DNA of 17,511 bases, from contig JAFRLP010000484.1 of assembly GCA_017431185.1 (NCBI GenBank), forward strand, positions 1 through 17,511, written 5' to 3'. Below the pieces are notes generated by a model. That model was not told where the DNA came from. It was given only the letters and a program-made list of their open reading frames with translations, and did not search any database. Positions 15,590 to 17,511 of the stretch are shown one piece after another. A program made the position numbers and the translations under genes. The first letter of the stretch is position 1. Each line of letters opens with the position of its first letter. The DNA is from Victivallales bacterium (GTDB lineage Bacteria; Verrucomicrobiota; Lentisphaeria; Oligosphaerales; Oligosphaeraceae).

Positions 15590-16939
15590 ATGGATAAAGC
15601 CAAAAAAATCTGGAAATTCTTTACCTCCATGCAGTTCGCCGTGATCCTTCTCGGCATCCTGGCGGCGGCATGCGCGGCCAGTTCCTTCGTGACGCAGGGA
15701 CAGACGTATGCCTGGTATGCTTCGCGTTATTCCGAACGGAAGGCTGCGCTCATCATGACGCTGCAGCTGGACGACGCGTACCACAGCTGGTGGTTCATGG
15801 CGATCAGCGTTTTCCTGTGCCTCAATCTGCTTACCTGCAACGTGATCCGGCTGAAAAGCCTCGTCAGCCGGTTCAGGGCGTTTGCGGAAATGCCCGGCCC
15901 GGGACGGAAGGGCGACGTATCCGCCGCGGCCGGTACGGATCCGCGTGAAGCGTTCGGAAAGCTCGGAATGCGGAGGGTCCGGAGCGGGAAAGGAGAAGAC
16001 GGGAAAGAGATCCTCTACGCCGCAAGACGGCGGGCCGGGATCTTCGGCGCGTGGGTCTGCCATCTCGGGATCCTGCTTCTTATCCTCGGCTTCTCTCTCG
16101 GGCAGTATATGCATAAGGAATATACGGCCTACGGTGTTCCCGGGCAGACAAGGCTCATCGGAGATACCGGCTATGCCGTGACGATCGACGATTTCCGGAT
16201 CGGCCTCAGGAAAGATGAGACCGTCGAGCAGTATACGGCGGATATCACGGTACGCAACGTAGCGGTTTCCGGAAACGGAGAGGCGGCGTCCGCGTCCGTC
16301 AGCGTCAACCATCCGGCGACACTTTTCGGCATGAAATTCTATCAGAATTCCACCGGCTGGGCGGCGAAGCTGACGGTCCTCAAGGATGGAACGAAAACGC
16401 AGGAGGAAGTGGTCTGCGCGGGCGACTACCTCACCGTGGCCGATAAACCGGATCTTGTGATCATGCTCACGGCCTTCTACCCGGACTATATCTTCCTGGA
16501 CGGCCAGGGGCCGGCGACCGCGTCTTCGTCTCTGCGAAACCCGGGCTACCTCTATACGGTCTACTATAAAGGCGAGGTCCTCGGAATGAACGTCCTCACA
16601 GGGGACGACTATCTTACGATCGACGAATATACCGTCCTGTTTTCCGAGCCGCAGAACTATACGCTGCTCCAGATCAAGCAGGACCGTTTCCAGATGCTGG
16701 CGCTTCTCGGCGGCATCGTCGTGCTTCTGGGACTCTTCCTTTCATTCTATTTCCAGCCGGAACGCGTCTGGGCCGTCAGGGAGGATGGAGAAGACTGGAC
16801 TGTGTACGGAGAGAGCCGGAAAGGCGGCGTGCTGTTCCGGGAACGCTTTGCGGAGGTGTTCGGAAAAGGCGCGGATACAGAAAGCTCCGTGCCGGAAGAA
16901 AGAAAAGAAGCTTCCGGCCGGGATCAGGATACGCAGTGA
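15590..16939 (+). CDS. resB: Cytochrome c biogenesis protein ResB (CcsB/Ccs1)
   Basis: 449 residues, ATG start after an AAGAGAG-like ribosome binding site. ResB, with CcsA, carries heme out of the cell and attaches it to apocytochrome c in system II maturation. The layout is typical: a first membrane helix (MQFAVILLGILAAACAAS), a second (WWFMAISVFLCLNLLTCNV), a third containing a conserved His (WVCHLGILLLILGFSLG) and, after a large exported domain with the SVNHPATLFGMKFYQN segment, a last helix (LALLGGIVVLLGLFLSFYF). The start of ccsA lies 21 bp downstream. All the Ile codons I checked are ATC, unlike the mixed ATT/ATC of the GRE gene, so this part may come from another genome or lineage. The likely client is NrfA, whose tail lies upstream. 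Confidence 0.92.
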   Translation: MDKAKKIWKFFTSMQFAVILLGILAAACAASSFVTQGQTYAWYASRYSERKAALIMTLQLDDAYHSWWFMAISVFLCLNLLTCNVIRLKSLVSRFRAFAEMPGPGRKGDVSAAAGTDPREAFGKLGMRRVRSGKGEDGKEILYAARRRAGIFGAWVCHLGILLLILGFSLGQYMHKEYTAYGVPGQTRLIGDTGYAVTIDDFRIGLRKDETVEQYTADITVRNVAVSGNGEAASASVSVNHPATLFGMKFYQNSTGWAAKLTVLKDGTKTQEEVVCAGDYLTVADKPDLVIMLTAFYPDYIFLDGQGPATASSSLRNPGYLYTVYYKGEVLGMNVLTGDDYLTIDEYTVLFSEPQNYTLLQIKQDRFQMLALLGGIVVLLGLFLSFYFQPERVWAVREDGEDWTVYGESRKGGVLFRERFAEVFGKGADTESSVPEERKEASGRDQDTQ

Positions 16940-16960
16940 GATTTGCGGAAAGGAGTTTTT

Positions 16961-17511
16961 ATGCTGCAGATCGAAAATGTTTTGTTCACCATCGTCATGC
17001 TTCTCTACTTTGCTTCGATGATCCTGTACTTCGTTTACATCGCGGCAAAAAAGGAGCAGATCTCGACCGCTGCCCTGATCCTGCAGGCGGCGGGCCTTGT
17101 CTTTCACACCGCGGCGCTCGTGCTGCGGGGGATCGGCGCCGGCCGGCTGCCCCTTACCAACCAGTATGAGTTCGCGACGAGCTTCGCCTGGGGACTCTGC
17201 CTTGTAAGCCTTATCTTCATTCTGCGGTACCGTTTCCGCATTCTCGGGGCCTTTGCCTCTCCGGTAACGTTCCTTATCATCGGCTACGCCGCCATGCAGT
17301 CGAAGGACGTCCATGATCTGATGCCGGCGCTGCAGAGCAACTGGCTCGCCTTCCATGTATCGACCGCGATCATCGCCTACGGGGCGTTCGGCGTATCGTT
17401 CGTTCTGTCGGTCATTTTCCTTCTGCGGGATAAGATGAAAGAGAGCGGTTTCCTCGACCAGCATATCCCGAGCAGGGAAAAACTGGACGCCATCAGCTAC
17501 CGGAGCGTTTC
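16961..17511 (+). CDS. ccsA: Cytochrome c biogenesis protein CcsA/ResC (3' partial)
   Basis: 183 codons are present and the frame runs off the window. GGAAAGGAG (16947-16955) precedes the ATG. The protein starts with a hydrophobic helix (VLFTIVMLLYFASMILYFVY). Typical CcsA landmarks follow: GLVFHTAALVLR with a candidate heme-ligand His, LPLTNQYEFATSFAW, and LQSNWLAFHVSTAIIAYGAF. In the family these surround the WWD heme-handling domain, which lies further downstream, outside the window. It works with ResB as the heme channel and synthetase of system II. The 21-bp gap after resB marks one operon; nitrite reductase maturation is the probable purpose given the nrfA tail. Confidence 0.92.
   Translation, partial: MLQIENVLFTIVMLLYFASMILYFVYIAAKKEQISTAALILQAAGLVFHTAALVLRGIGAGRLPLTNQYEFATSFAWGLCLVSLIFILRYRFRILGAFASPVTFLIIGYAAMQSKDVHDLMPALQSNWLAFHVSTAIIAYGAFGVSFVLSVIFLLRDKMKESGFLDQHIPSREKLDAISYRSV

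Noticed and set aside
15290..16312. 340-codon minus-strand open frame
   Set aside because: It is opposite resB and the nrfA tail, has low-complexity charged composition (many D, E, R, P), no membrane or domain features and no ribosome binding site; a shadow of the GC-rich coding strand.
1..17511. CRISPR arrays, toxin-antitoxin pairs, phage genes, microcompartment shell genes
   Set aside because: I looked for regularly spaced repeats, small paired genes and shell-protein motifs near the GRE and saw none.

Overview
This window most resembles a chromosome segment from a Lentisphaerota (Victivallales-like) gut bacterium. The pointers are a prepilin-like protein ending in the H-x9-DG motif, a GHL6-type glycosidase, large secreted hydrolase-like proteins and a glycyl radical enzyme, all in one operon. 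This assignment is inferred from gene content; no marker gene was compared.

Positions 1-862 hold the end of a small multidrug export protein (COG2426 type) and a complete tRNA-Glu(CTC) with its own promoter and a textbook terminator. Positions 994-1057 are the last codons of an unidentified minus-strand gene. An IS1634-like insertion sequence (1058-2981) follows, with 31-bp imperfect inverted repeats and a full-length transposase whose first catalytic Asp appears to be Val. Beyond it, 3102-3536 is the C-terminal remnant of a beta-helix (GH28-like) protein.

The centre (3577-12684, minus strand) is a tight six-gene operon. In transcription order it encodes a cytoplasmic GHL6-type glycosidase, a prepilin-like H-x9-DG protein, a large secreted hydrolase-like protein, a glycyl radical enzyme (GRE), its radical-SAM activase and a creatininase-family hydrolase. 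Gaps are 58, 9 and 4 bp, then the last three genes overlap. A divergent AraC regulator (12807-13721) shares a 122-bp control region with overlapping promoters. The GRE has a normal glycyl-radical loop but GCQW in place of the usual GCVE active-site motif, and the creatininase-like protein lacks the usual GHGGN loop. This looks like an inducible anaerobic catabolic system of unknown substrate: extracellular hydrolysis, intracellular glycoside cleavage, radical chemistry, then hydrolysis. It is the main candidate for an undescribed pathway.

A multi-pass GT-C-like membrane protein lies at 13783-15270 on the minus strand. From about 15.3 kb the content and codon use change abruptly: a 5'-truncated nrfA tail, resB and the start of ccsA, a nitrite-ammonification and cytochrome c maturation operon. 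The break lies between about 15278 and 15335 and has no visible mobile element, so it is either a deletion or transfer junction or an assembly chimera.
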